From Variovorax sp. HW608 (GTDB taxonomy: Bacteria > Pseudomonadota > Gammaproteobacteria > Burkholderiales > Burkholderiaceae_C), in contig NZ_LT607803.1 of the NCBI RefSeq assembly GCF_900090195.1, positions 1,984,001-2,048,000 on the forward strand: a DNA stretch of 64,000 nt. Direction: 5' to 3'. The notes beneath the pieces are model-generated. The model worked only from the letters and a program-made list of their open reading frames with translations, made no database searches and had not been told where the DNA came from. Position 1 is the first letter of the stretch; each line of letters begins with the position of its first letter. A program made the translations under genes and the position numbers. Shown piece after piece: positions 1 through 8,456 of this stretch.

Positions 1-779
1 TGAAGCTCACGCGTACCTTCGTGGAGAAGCGGGGCTACGAGGCCATCTATGGCGACACCGATTCCATCTTCATCTGGCTCAAGCGCACCCACACCAACGA
101 GGAAGCGCACGCCATCGCGACCAACCTGGTGAGGGACATCAACGACTGGTGGACGCGTACCCTGCGCGAGGAGCACGGCCTCGCGAACTTCCTTGAAATC
201 GAGTTCGACACCCACTACAAGAAGTTCTTCATGCCTACCATTCGCGGGTCGGACGTTGGCAGCAAGAAGCGCTACGCGGGCCTGAGCGTGGATGCTGCGG
301 GCAAGGAAGAGATGGTCTACCGCGGCTTGGAGATGGCCCGTAGCGACTGGACCCTGTTGGCGCGCCAATTCCAGGAAGGGCTGCTCTCACGCATCTTCCA
401 CGGCGACCCTTTCAAGGAGTTCGTAACCGACTATGCGCGCTCCACGTTGGCTGGGCAGAAGGATGACCTCCTCGTCTACCGGAAGCGGCTGCGCCATCGT
501 CTCGATGCCTACCAGGTCAACGTGCCGCCGCAGGTCCGTGCCGCGCGCATTGCCGATGAATACAACGGTCGGGTCAACCGACCTCTGCAGTACCAGAAGG
601 GCGGGTGGATTCAATACGTCATGACGCAGAACGGTCCGGAGCCGTTGGAGACGCGGCATTCCCGCATCGACTACGACCACTATCTGACCAAGCAGCTCCA
701 GCCGATTGCCGATGCCATCCTCCAGCCCATGGGGGAGAATTTCATGGCGCTGACGAGCTCGCAGCAAGGTCTTTTCTGA
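1..779 (+). CDS. polB: DNA polymerase II (family B), 3' part
   Basis: This is the C-terminal part of a family B DNA polymerase; the 5' end lies outside the window and the frame is open from base 3. The palm motif YGDTDS, with the two catalytic aspartates, is at about visible residues 16-21, and KKRYAGL follows about 70 residues later as in family B enzymes. The protein ends in QQGLF, which matches the C-terminal beta-clamp-binding pentapeptide of E. coli Pol II (QLGLF). Pol II acts in damage tolerance and replication restart. The exonuclease domain is not visible. There is no obvious operon partner, because 240 bases without a convincing gene follow. Identification as Pol II rather than another B-family enzyme rests on the palm sequence and the clamp motif. 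Confidence 0.9.
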   Translation, partial: KLTRTFVEKRGYEAIYGDTDSIFIWLKRTHTNEEAHAIATNLVRDINDWWTRTLREEHGLANFLEIEFDTHYKKFFMPTIRGSDVGSKKRYAGLSVDAAGKEEMVYRGLEMARSDWTLLARQFQEGLLSRIFHGDPFKEFVTDYARSTLAGQKDDLLVYRKRLRHRLDAYQVNVPPQVRAARIADEYNGRVNRPLQYQKGGWIQYVMTQNGPEPLETRHSRIDYDHYLTKQLQPIADAILQPMGENFMALTSSQQGLF

Positions 780-1018
780 GCCTCCCCTCAGGCTTCGAAC
801 CCTTCCCTCCGGAGGACAAGTCTCAGTGGCCAATCGTGGGCCGGCATGCTGAGACGGCACACGGCCCACAAGCAGACGTGATGTACGAGCCGCCTCAGTG
901 ACTCGCTCGCTACTCGTTGTTGCACCGCACTTTCAGCGCTACCCGAATCGAGAATGGGCCGCCGCAGGCAATCGGGTCGCGCCCGAGGCGGGCGTACGTT
1001 CGGGTTCTAATGCGAGCC
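780..1018. other. non-coding gap after polB
   Basis: I see no convincing gene here. Short open frames cross the stretch on both strands but have no ribosome-binding site or recognisable protein. A short CTCCGGAG palindrome near 808-815 is too small, and has no T-run, to be called a terminator. The promoter of the following hydrolase is presumably here, but no clear -35/-10 pair stands out. Confidence 0.4.
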
Positions 1019-2251
1019 ATGAGTACGACCTACCGCATGCCCGGGGCAGTTTTGACCGAGCGCGAGCACTCGGTTCCCTTGGTTCACGGCGACCCGCTGC
1101 GTGGCACGATCAGCGTGTTCACGCGCGAGCTTGCTGCCCCAGACGGTCTTGATCGCCCCTACCTCGTGTTCCTGCAGGGCGGCCCAGGCTTCGAGGCCGC
1201 CCGCCCGACGAGCCCGCCCTCAGGGTGGATGGCGCGTGCCCTTACCGACTTCCGGGTCCTGCTGCTTGACCAACGGGGCACAGGGCGCTCCACGCCCGTC
1301 GGGCCAGTCATCCCAGGGACAGCGCCTGCCGACCAAGCCGAGTACCTCACGCATTTCCGCGCCGACTCGATCGTGCGCGACCTCGAACTGATCCGAGCCG
1401 AACTCGGCGTCGACCGCTGGAGCCTGCTCGGTCAGAGCTTCGGTGGATTCACCTCGCTCACCTATCTGTCGCTGGCGCCCGAGGGCCTGCGGGAGGTACT
1501 GATCACCGGCGGCCTCGCGCCGATCACGAATCGGCCGGTCGACGAGGTCTACGCGGCGACATGGGCGCGCGTATGCGAAGCGAACCAGCGCTATCACGCC
1601 CGATACCCAGGAGACCTCGATCGTTTGCGGACGATCCTGCGCCGGCTCGACGAGGAAGACGTCCGCTTGCCCAACGGCGACCGCCTCACATCGCGTCGGT
1701 TTCGGCAGACCGGGATGTGGCTCGGCGACAGCGCCGGGTTCGAACGGCTGCACCACCTGCTCGAGCTGCCCTTCGGCTCGGCGGCATTCATGGTCGACGC
1801 GCAGATGGCGTCACCCTGGGAGCGCAATCCGATCTACGCGACGCTCCATGAGTCCTCGTACGCCGACGGCGGTGCCACCCGCTGGTCGGCACACCGGCTC
1901 GCGCCCGAGGAGGCGATGACCGGCGACCTCCTCGGCGCAGAGCACGTCTTCCCTTGGATGTGGGATGACTACTCGGGCTTGCGCGCGCACCGCGAGGTGG
2001 CGCAGCTTCTGGCCCAGCATCCATGGCCGCGCCTGTACGACGCTGACCGACTCGCCCGCAATGAGGTCCCAGTGGCAGCGACCGTGTACGTCGACGATGT
2101 CTACGTGGAGCGATCATTTGCCGAGGAGACGGCCCGTGGCGTTCGTGGGCTGCGGGCCTGGGTTACCAACGAGTACGCCCACAACGGCCTGCGGGCCGAT
2201 GGCGAGCGCATCGTGGGTCGCCTGCTCGACATGGTCCGCGGCCGGGCGTGA
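1019..2251 (+). CDS. alpha/beta hydrolase, proline iminopeptidase-like (peptidase S33)
   Basis: The protein has 410 residues from ATG 1019. An in-frame ATG at 1010 is also possible, and the open frame extends to 917, but homologous proteins begin close to the MSTTYRMPG stretch. Hallmarks are GGPGFE (oxyanion-hole loop of the HGGPG type), DQRGTGRS, and the nucleophile elbow GQSFGGF with the catalytic serine. After the elbow comes a long helical cap containing RRFRQTGMWLGDS, typical of S33 peptidases that release N-terminal proline. There is no signal peptide, so it is probably cytoplasmic. It stands alone between polB and a glutaredoxin-like gene. The exact substrate cannot be read from sequence; esterase or amidase activity is possible. 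Confidence 0.8.
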   Translation: MSTTYRMPGAVLTEREHSVPLVHGDPLRGTISVFTRELAAPDGLDRPYLVFLQGGPGFEAARPTSPPSGWMARALTDFRVLLLDQRGTGRSTPVGPVIPGTAPADQAEYLTHFRADSIVRDLELIRAELGVDRWSLLGQSFGGFTSLTYLSLAPEGLREVLITGGLAPITNRPVDEVYAATWARVCEANQRYHARYPGDLDRLRTILRRLDEEDVRLPNGDRLTSRRFRQTGMWLGDSAGFERLHHLLELPFGSAAFMVDAQMASPWERNPIYATLHESSYADGGATRWSAHRLAPEEAMTGDLLGAEHVFPWMWDDYSGLRAHREVAQLLAQHPWPRLYDADRLARNEVPVAATVYVDDVYVERSFAEETARGVRGLRAWVTNEYAHNGLRADGERIVGRLLDMVRGRA

Positions 2252-2444
2252 ACCGATGGGCGTGGCCTTCGCGTCGCAGGCGCAGCCGTGGTTTCCGCAG
2301 TTCCAAGAGTCCCGAGTCCCCGAAGTGCCGCACGTGCGCCGGACGTGAGTAGGGCGGGGCAGCACCAGTGGCTCCGGCGGGCGTTCCAGAGGCTGACTTT
2401 CGACAGTAGGGGTAAGCTGCTTGGCAACTCCACAGAAACTATCT

Positions 2445-2828
2445 ATGCCCCGAGCAGTCCTAGCCGAGACCCAAATTCATCCCGCTGTCCGCGACAAGAT
2501 CGCCCGGCACCATTCCGCCATTGTCCACGAGGTGCAGAGCGCTGTGGCAGCGCATCCGGTCGTGGTGGTCGGCATGGGAATCAACCCATTTCCGAAGAAG
2601 GCCAAGCGTCTGCTCGAAGAAGCCGGGGTGCCCTACCACTACATCGCCTACGGCAGCTATTTCTCAAAATGGCGCGAGCGCAACGCGCTCAAGATGTGGA
2701 CCGGCTGGCCAACACTGCCGATGGTGTTCGTGCGAGGCACGCTGATCGGCGGGGCCGAGGATCTGCAGAAGCTCATCGCAAGCGCCGAGTTGGCCAGGTT
2801 GGTGGCCGACTCGCCGGAGCCGAGCTGA
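2445..2828 (+). CDS. cysteine-free glutaredoxin-fold protein
   Basis: The protein has 127 residues from ATG 2445; an in-frame TTG at 2421 would add 8. The C-terminal 85 residues follow the glutaredoxin pattern. VVVVGMG is the first strand, KKAKRLLEEAGVPY the first helix, and WPTLPMVFVRG has the cis-proline TLP, followed by LIGGAEDL, as in TVPxVFxxGxxIGGxDDL. Where glutaredoxins carry CPYC or CGFS this protein has NPFPKK, and it contains no cysteine at all, so thiol chemistry is impossible. It may keep a structural, glutathione-binding or regulatory role. The N-terminal 40 residues (HPAVRDKIARHHSAIVHEV) are an extra helix of the kind seen before some monothiol Grx domains. No neighbour suggests a pathway. 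Confidence 0.7.
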   Translation: MPRAVLAETQIHPAVRDKIARHHSAIVHEVQSAVAAHPVVVVGMGINPFPKKAKRLLEEAGVPYHYIAYGSYFSKWRERNALKMWTGWPTLPMVFVRGTLIGGAEDLQKLIASAELARLVADSPEPS

Positions 2829-2953
2829 CAGAACTGGACGTTTTCGCGTGAATGTCACCCAGGCCGTGCCTACCCGATTCCACGGAGTGGCACAGTTGGA
2901 TTTCCGGGTTCGGCCATGACCAGACGTTTGAGCCTGGGCCCCAGCTACTACTA

Positions 2954-4264
2954 CTAGACAAAGCTGTACCGCTCCGAGTGGTACTTGCTGATCGGCACCT
3001 TCATCTCGGAGAGCGCCGCCTCGATCGCATCCATCATCACGTCCGGTCCGCAGATGAAATACTCGTGGTCGGCGTAGTGCGGCGGCAGGTGCCGCTTGAA
3101 GAGATCGGCGTCGATGTAGCCGGTCTCGCCGGTCCAGCCTTGGGACGGCTGCGAAAGCACGTACACCAGTGTGAGGTCGATGCGCCGCGAGAGCGCGTCG
3201 AGCTCTTCGCGGAAGGTCATCGATTCGAGGTCCTTGCCGCCGTAGAGAAGGATCAGCGGCCGCTTGTCGCCGCGATCGGCGAGCGTGCGGATCATGCTCA
3301 TCATCGGGGTGATGCCGATGCCTCCCGCGATCAGAACGTGCATGTCGGCCGGATGGCCGATGGTGAAGGCGCCATACGGGCCGTCGAGATACACGCGGCG
3401 GCCCACCGGCACCTTGGCGATGCCCTGCGTGAAGTCGCCGAGGTTGCGGATCGTCATCTCGACGCGGCCGCCCTCTGCCTCGGCGCTCGACGAGAACGAG
3501 AACGGATGGCCCGTGATCCTGAAGGGGCCGCCCCAGAGCGTGAGCCAGCCGAACTGCCCGGGCCTGAAGCGCAAGCCCGCGTGGCTGTCGGGGTGCATCA
3601 CCAGCGTGGTCGTGTCGCCGCGTTCGGGCCTCACTTCGGTCACTCGGTAAGGGCGGCGCAGCATGAAGAGCGGCTTGATGAGCCGCACGTAGAAGAGCAG
3701 CGCGATCCAGAAGATCGTCATGGAGATCCACAAGGCGCGCTTCCACGGGTCGGCGAGGTAGAAGCCCCAGCCGACCATGTGCAGCAGCCCGCCGCCGACC
3801 GCGGCCACCGCGAGCACGATGTGGCTCGCGTGCCAGAACTCGTAGCTGATCTTCAGCCGGACGCGCCACAGCGCCATGATCACGAGCAGCACCACCGAGC
3901 CCAGCGACAGCACCGCGAAGACCGCGCCCATCGGCACCTCGGAGAGCGACTCGGGCATGGCGAGCTTGTCCGAGCCCGCCGCGACGAGGATGGCTGGATG
4001 CACCACCACCAGCGCCACCGCGGTCAGCGAGATGCGGCGATGGAAGTGGTAGATGACGTCCTCGCCCCACGGCTCGGTGACGTGGCGAAAGCGCGCGGTG
4101 AGCCCGAACTGCAGCCCCATCATCGCAAGGCCGCTGTAGCCGAGCGCGACCGAGAACTCGGTCCAGAAATCGCGGGCGGGCGGCATCGCGCCCGCGAGCA
4201 GCGCAAGCAGTGGCGCGAGGATGAACAGCAGGTAGATGGCGGCCCAGACGGTCCGGCTGCGCAT
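2954..4264 (-). CDS. ferric reductase-like membrane flavoprotein
   Basis: The protein has 436 residues. The first ~200 form about six membrane helices of the ferric-reductase/NOX type, with histidines at 75, 89, 145, 148 and 162 available to bind heme. Then comes a ferredoxin-NADP reductase-like cytoplasmic module: HPFSFSS is the FAD-binding motif, GGIGITPMMSM the NAD(P)-binding loop, and YFICGPDVMM the C-terminal nucleotide-binding signature. It should move electrons from NAD(P)H through FAD to heme and a periplasmic acceptor. It is the last gene of the minus-strand unit ctaC, ctaD, small membrane protein, this gene, seven bases after its neighbour. An electron-transfer or metal-reduction role linked to the oxidase is inferred from position only. 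Confidence 0.8.
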   Translation of the reverse strand: MRSRTVWAAIYLLFILAPLLALLAGAMPPARDFWTEFSVALGYSGLAMMGLQFGLTARFRHVTEPWGEDVIYHFHRRISLTAVALVVVHPAILVAAGSDKLAMPESLSEVPMGAVFAVLSLGSVVLLVIMALWRVRLKISYEFWHASHIVLAVAAVGGGLLHMVGWGFYLADPWKRALWISMTIFWIALLFYVRLIKPLFMLRRPYRVTEVRPERGDTTTLVMHPDSHAGLRFRPGQFGWLTLWGGPFRITGHPFSFSSSAEAEGGRVEMTIRNLGDFTQGIAKVPVGRRVYLDGPYGAFTIGHPADMHVLIAGGIGITPMMSMIRTLADRGDKRPLILLYGGKDLESMTFREELDALSRRIDLTLVYVLSQPSQGWTGETGYIDADLFKRHLPPHYADHEYFICGPDVMMDAIEAALSEMKVPISKYHSERYSFV

Positions 4265-4271
4265 GGGGGCC

Positions 4272-4610
4272 TCAGATGCAGGTCGAAAGCAGCAGCGGCG
4301 GCCCGAGCACGAGCACCGTGCTCGCGAACGCCGTGATGACGGTCCAGAGGATGGCTTCGTACAGGAAGCTGCCGGTGCTGCCGGTGGCGGGGTCCGGACG
4401 TCCGCGCGCGAACTTGCTCCACATCCAGCCGATCACGACCAGGTGCGCGATGAACACCAGCATGAGGCTCCAGCGCAGCGCGCCCGTCGGCCAGCCGAAG
4501 GCGCAGCCGATGGCATGCAGCGCATAGAGCACCACCAGCGCCACGCACCAGACGATGAAGGCCGCCGCAAGCCACCACACGCGGCCGGGCGGCACGAGGA
4601 CTGCGTTCAT
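4272..4610 (-). CDS. small three-helix membrane protein of the oxidase locus
   Basis: The protein has 112 residues. Hydrophobic segments at roughly 12-35, 43-65 and 83-110 predict three membrane helices, with a short polar loop KFARGRPDPATGST between the second and third. I do not recognise a named family. Its place directly after the ctaD/ctaE fusion, in the slot where subunit IV or assembly proteins often lie, suggests an accessory oxidase subunit. No catalytic or metal-binding motif is visible, apart from scattered cysteines (residues about 22, 36 and 111). Confidence 0.6.
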   Translation of the reverse strand: MNAVLVPPGRVWWLAAAFIVWCVALVVLYALHAIGCAFGWPTGALRWSLMLVFIAHLVVIGWMWSKFARGRPDPATGSTGSFLYEAILWTVITAFASTVLVLGPPLLLSTCI

Positions 4611-4665
4611 TGGGGAACCTCCGCGCAGCAGCGCTTCGGGATTCGCCTTGGGGCGGCCCGGCGGC

Positions 4666-7203
4666 TCATGGCCGGGCTCCCAGAACGCTCACCAGCGCCG
4701 GCAGCGCGAGCACCAGGCCGATCGCGATGATGCCGGTGACCAGGGTGTAGTCCAGCCAGAGGCGCGTCAGCCGCAGGTCGTTGAAGCGGCGCGGCGAGAT
4801 GTAGCCGTTGCCGATGCGCTGGGCATTGCTGACGAGGAACAGCAGGCCCACGCCGGCATGCAGCACCACGTAGCCGAGCAGCACGCAGGCGGTCGAACCC
4901 AGGGCGTGCCGGCTCGGATCGGGTGTCACACCCATGATGAGCTGCACCACCTGCGAGATGGCCGCGAGCAGCGCGATCGCGGTGAGGCCCAGCCAGCCCC
5001 AGGGCTTGCCGCCGCGCTGCACGATCTTGAGCGAGCTGCGCGCCGTCGCCACGGCGACCACGAGGCAGGCGACCGCGCCGAAGGCCAGCCTCTTGCCCGG
5101 CTCGGGCGGCGTCATCTTCTGCCAGTCGGCGCCGGCGAGCCAGAGATAGAAAGTGCCGAACACCAGCGAGGTGAAGAGCGTGCCGTCGGCCACCAGGGCG
5201 CAGATCAGCGACAGCCACGAAGGCGCACTCGACGATTCGGTGTGCGGCGGCACCTCGACGCCGCGGCCTACCGGCAGCGGACCGTAGTCGCGCGGCAGCC
5301 CCGCATGGCGCGCGCCGTGGACGAACAGGCCCAGCGTGACCAGCGCGAGCGCCGCCGACACCCAGTAGGCCTTGAACAGGAAGCCCAGCACCACGCCCGC
5401 GGTGACGATCGCCGTGACCAGCGGCAGATAGGTCGCATTCGGCAGCACGATCAGTTGCTCGGGCTTGCCGCTGGTCGCATGCACGCCGAGCGCTTCCTGC
5501 CAGCCGTTGCGCGAGAAGCCCAGGTAGCCTTCGCCGCGCGCGAGGGCGAGGGCGAGGGCGCTCTTCGCCACGCCTTCGGTCTCCGGCCCCACGTGCGGGA
5601 TCGATGCGAAGGCGTAGGGCGCCGGCGGAATCGGCATCGCCCACTCGAGGGTCTGCGCCTGCCACGGGTCGCGCCGCACGCGTCGGCCGTGGCGAAGCTG
5701 CACGACGAGGTCGATCACCAGCAGCCCGAAGCCGATCGTCATCACGAAGCCGCCGATCGACGACAGCAGGTTGAGCCAGTTCCAGCCCTCGTCGCCCTGG
5801 TAGGTGTAGATGCGCCGCGGCATGCCCATGAGGCCGGTGAGGTGCATCATGAAGAAGGTCATGTTGAAGCCGATGAAGATCAGCCAGAACGCGGGCACCG
5901 CAAGGCGGTGCACCGCGGTGCGCCCGGTGAGCAGCGGCATCCAGTAGTAGACCGCGGCCATCATCGGGAAGGCGAGCGCGCCGGCCACCACGTAATGCAT
6001 GTGCGCGACCACGAAGTAGGTGTCGTGCGCCTGCCAGTCGAACGGCACCATCGCGAGCATCACGCCGGTGAGGCCGCCCATCGCGAAGACGAAGAAGAAG
6101 CCGAAGATGTAGAGCATCGGCACGTCCCAGCGCGCCTTGCCGTGCGACAGCGTCGCGAGCCACGCGAAGACCTGCACCGCGGTCGGCACCGCCACGATCG
6201 CCGAACCGGCCGAGAAGAAGGCGAGCGCGAGGTGCGGAATGCCCACCGTGAACATGTGGTGCACCCAGATGCCGAAGCTCAGGAAGGCGAGCGCGATGAT
6301 CGCGACCACGATGATCGGGTAGCCCACCAGCTCGCGCCTGGCGAAGACCGGGATGATGGTCGACAGCACGGCCCCCATCGGCAGGAAGATGATGTAGACG
6401 TCCGGGTGGCCGAACAGCCAGAACAGGTGCTGCCACAGGAGCGAATCGCCGCCGCGCGTCGGGTCGAAGAAGGGCAGGCCGAAGGCGCGCTCGATCTCCA
6501 GCAGGATCGAGCCGAGGATCAGCGGCGGGAAGGCGACGATCATCATCAGCGCGGTGACGAGGATGTACCAGCCGAAGATCGGCATCCGGTCGAGCGACAT
6601 GCCGGGCGCGCGCATCTTGAGCACCGAGACCACGATCTCCATCGCGAGCGAGAGCGCCGAGATCTCGACGAAGGTGATGCCGAGCAGCCAGATGTCCGCG
6701 TTGCGGCCCGGCGTGAAGACGCTGGAGCTGAGCGGCGTATACATGAACCAGCCGCCGTCCGGCGCCACGCCGAGGATCAGCGAGGCGGTGACGATCGATG
6801 CGCCGAAGAGGTAGCACCAGTAGCCGTAGGCCGTGAGGCGCGGGAACGCGAAGTCGCGCGTGCAAAGGATCTTCGGCGTGAGGTAGACGGCGAAGCTCTC
6901 CACCATCGGGATCGCGAAGAAGAACAGCATCATCGACCCGTGCATGGTAAAGACCTGGTTGTAGGTCGCCGGGTCGAGAAAGCCCGAATGCGGCGTCGCG
7001 AGCTGCACGCGCGTCAGCATGCCCAGCACGCCGGCGACGAGGAAGAACACGAAGGACGTGATGAACATCCGCATGCCGATGACCGAGTGGTTCACCGAGG
7101 ACAGCCGCTGCCAGCCCGGGCCGGTCGACCAGATCCGATGCAACTCCCGGTGCAGCCGCAGCGCCTTCGCGCCTTCGGGCCGTGGATCGACGGGTTCGCT
7201 CAT
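4666..7203 (-). CDS. ctaD: cytochrome c oxidase subunit I/III fusion with altered proton channels
   Basis: The protein has 845 residues. Residues ~30-540 are heme-copper oxidase subunit I: heme a ligands His88 (FTMHGS) and His403, heme a3 ligand His401 (VVAHMHYV), CuB ligands His266, His315 and His316, and the cross-linked Tyr270 in HPDVY. Residues ~570-845 carry subunit III-like helices, a fusion known in some bacterial aa3/caa3 oxidases. Two positions are unusual. The D-channel glutamate of GHPEVY is Asp268, and the K-channel lysine of VPTGIKxF is Gln344 (VPTAVQVF). The FGNxF asparagine region of the D channel is also changed (SFAVYL), while the D-channel entry Asp117 (RDFAFPR) is kept. ATG 7203 overlaps the ctaC stop by four bases (ATGA). 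The enzyme probably reduces O2 with cytochrome c as donor; its pumping ability is uncertain. Confidence 0.93.
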   Translation of the reverse strand: MSEPVDPRPEGAKALRLHRELHRIWSTGPGWQRLSSVNHSVIGMRMFITSFVFFLVAGVLGMLTRVQLATPHSGFLDPATYNQVFTMHGSMMLFFFAIPMVESFAVYLTPKILCTRDFAFPRLTAYGYWCYLFGASIVTASLILGVAPDGGWFMYTPLSSSVFTPGRNADIWLLGITFVEISALSLAMEIVVSVLKMRAPGMSLDRMPIFGWYILVTALMMIVAFPPLILGSILLEIERAFGLPFFDPTRGGDSLLWQHLFWLFGHPDVYIIFLPMGAVLSTIIPVFARRELVGYPIIVVAIIALAFLSFGIWVHHMFTVGIPHLALAFFSAGSAIVAVPTAVQVFAWLATLSHGKARWDVPMLYIFGFFFVFAMGGLTGVMLAMVPFDWQAHDTYFVVAHMHYVVAGALAFPMMAAVYYWMPLLTGRTAVHRLAVPAFWLIFIGFNMTFFMMHLTGLMGMPRRIYTYQGDEGWNWLNLLSSIGGFVMTIGFGLLVIDLVVQLRHGRRVRRDPWQAQTLEWAMPIPPAPYAFASIPHVGPETEGVAKSALALALARGEGYLGFSRNGWQEALGVHATSGKPEQLIVLPNATYLPLVTAIVTAGVVLGFLFKAYWVSAALALVTLGLFVHGARHAGLPRDYGPLPVGRGVEVPPHTESSSAPSWLSLICALVADGTLFTSLVFGTFYLWLAGADWQKMTPPEPGKRLAFGAVACLVVAVATARSSLKIVQRGGKPWGWLGLTAIALLAAISQVVQLIMGVTPDPSRHALGSTACVLLGYVVLHAGVGLLFLVSNAQRIGNGYISPRRFNDLRLTRLWLDYTLVTGIIAIGLVLALPALVSVLGARP

Positions 7204-7925
7204 TTCCTTGCCTCCGGTGCCGCGCGCGCCTGTTCGAGTGCGGCCGAGAACTCATCCGGCCGATACACGATCACGCCGAAACGCATCCCTGCGTGGCCGA
7301 GTCCGCAGAACTCGTCGCAGGTGCCCTCGTAGCGCCCGGGCTGGTCGGCCTGGATGCGCAGGCGGTTGACCCGGCCGGGCACCGCATCGAGCTTGCCGGC
7401 GAAGCGCGGCACCCAGAAGGCGTGGATCACGTCCTTGCTCGTCACCACCATGTCGACCGGCGTGCCCGCGGGCAGGAGCAGCATGTTGCGTGTCTCGATG
7501 CCCCCGTGGTCGGGATAGCGGAAGGTCCAGTTCCACTGCGCCGCGACCGCCTCGACGCGCTGCGCTGTCGCGCTGCCGGGCAGGGGCAGAAGACGCTCGC
7601 CGGTGACCAGGCCGTAGGCCAGCAGCGGCAGCAGGACGATCGCGGGCAGCACCAGGCCGCCGAGCACGACCCAGCGCGTGGGCGACACGCTGGAGCCCCA
7701 GCCCGGACGCCGGACGACCTGGATGAAGATGCCCACGACCAGCAGGAAGAGCAGCGCCGAGCCGATCAGCATCACCCACCATAGGGTGGCGATCGAGGCG
7801 GCCGCGGGGCCCGAGGGATCGAGCGTCGACAGCGGCCCGCGGCAGCCCGACAAGGAGGCCACCAACGATCCGGCTTGGAGCGCAGCGCGCCTGCGGCTAG
7901 GATGGCCGCGCATCGACAACGGCAT
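7200..7925 (-). CDS. ctaC: cytochrome c oxidase subunit II (CuA)
   Basis: The protein has 241 residues. After an n-region with RRR comes a lipoprotein-like signal ending LSGC at ~28, then two membrane helices at ~46-70 and ~80-105. The cupredoxin domain has WNWTFRYPDHGG and the CuA site: His in VIHAFWVP and the cluster CDEFCGLGHAGM, supplying two Cys, Glu, His and Met. There is no CxxCH, so no fused cytochrome c, and the enzyme is not a caa3 type by this subunit. The start is uncertain: ATG 7925 or 7913, neither with a clear ribosome-binding site, and only 21 bases separate 7925 from the divergent DUF2231 start. It is the first gene of the oxidase unit. Confidence 0.9.
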   Translation of the reverse strand: MPLSMRGHPSRRRAALQAGSLVASLSGCRGPLSTLDPSGPAAASIATLWWVMLIGSALLFLLVVGIFIQVVRRPGWGSSVSPTRWVVLGGLVLPAIVLLPLLAYGLVTGERLLPLPGSATAQRVEAVAAQWNWTFRYPDHGGIETRNMLLLPAGTPVDMVVTSKDVIHAFWVPRFAGKLDAVPGRVNRLRIQADQPGRYEGTCDEFCGLGHAGMRFGVIVYRPDEFSAALEQARAAPEARK

Positions 7926-7946
7926 GCGTTTCAAAGGAGAAGAACC

Positions 7947-8456
7947 ATGGCGAACAAAGGCAACGCGAGCTCGCCCAGGAGCGAAGTCCTGCTCGAGCTC
8001 CAGCGTCTCGATGTCGGTTCCGCCGTCGCGCTGGTCGGCCATCCGATCCACGTGATGCTGGTGCACTTCCCGGTCGCCTTCGTGGTGGCGACGCTCGGTG
8101 TCGATGTCTTCTACTGGTGGTCGGGCGACCCTTTCTGGCTGCGTGCAGGGCTCTGGGCGGCCGGCATGGCCTTCTGGAGCGGCGTGGCCGCGAGCCTCGT
8201 CGGCACCGGCGAGCTGCTGCTGGTGCGCGGCATCCGGGCGCACGAGGCCAGCTGGTCGCATGCGGTCGCGGCAATGACGCTCGTCGCCATCGCGGGCGCG
8301 AGCTGGGGCGTGCGCTTGACCGACCCCGCCTCGGTCCTGCCGCACGGGCTGGTGCTGTCGGTGCTGGCCTCGGTCATGGGGGGCTTTGCCGGCTGGCACG
8401 GGGGCAAGCTGGTGTTCGATCATGGCATCGGCATCCTGGTGTCGCCGAAGGACTGA
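7947..8456 (+). CDS. DUF2231-type membrane protein
   Basis: The protein has 169 residues from ATG 7947, which has a strong AAAGGAGA ribosome-binding site at 7933-7940; an upstream in-frame extension to 7875 lacks one. After a polar N-terminus comes GHPIHVMLVHFPVAF, the His-rich first-helix signature of DUF2231, then about four membrane helices. The family is often found beside respiratory or cytochrome genes, and the histidines could bind heme or metal, but its biochemical function is not established. It is divergent from ctaC. Its 3' end overlaps the 3' end of the CopD-like gene tail to tail by 37 bases. Confidence 0.8.
   Translation: MANKGNASSPRSEVLLELQRLDVGSAVALVGHPIHVMLVHFPVAFVVATLGVDVFYWWSGDPFWLRAGLWAAGMAFWSGVAASLVGTGELLLVRGIRAHEASWSHAVAAMTLVAIAGASWGVRLTDPASVLPHGLVLSVLASVMGGFAGWHGGKLVFDHGIGILVSPKD

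Noticed and set aside
2830..2953. Transposase remnant between the glutaredoxin-like and ferric-reductase-like genes
   Set aside because: Short translated pieces looked basic and transposase-like, but no motif or inverted repeat supports this.
4555..7332. Long open plus-strand frame opposite the oxidase genes
   Set aside because: Its product is a His/Arg/Glu-rich low-complexity string with no fold; it is the antisense of a high-GC gene whose minus-strand product has all oxidase ligands.
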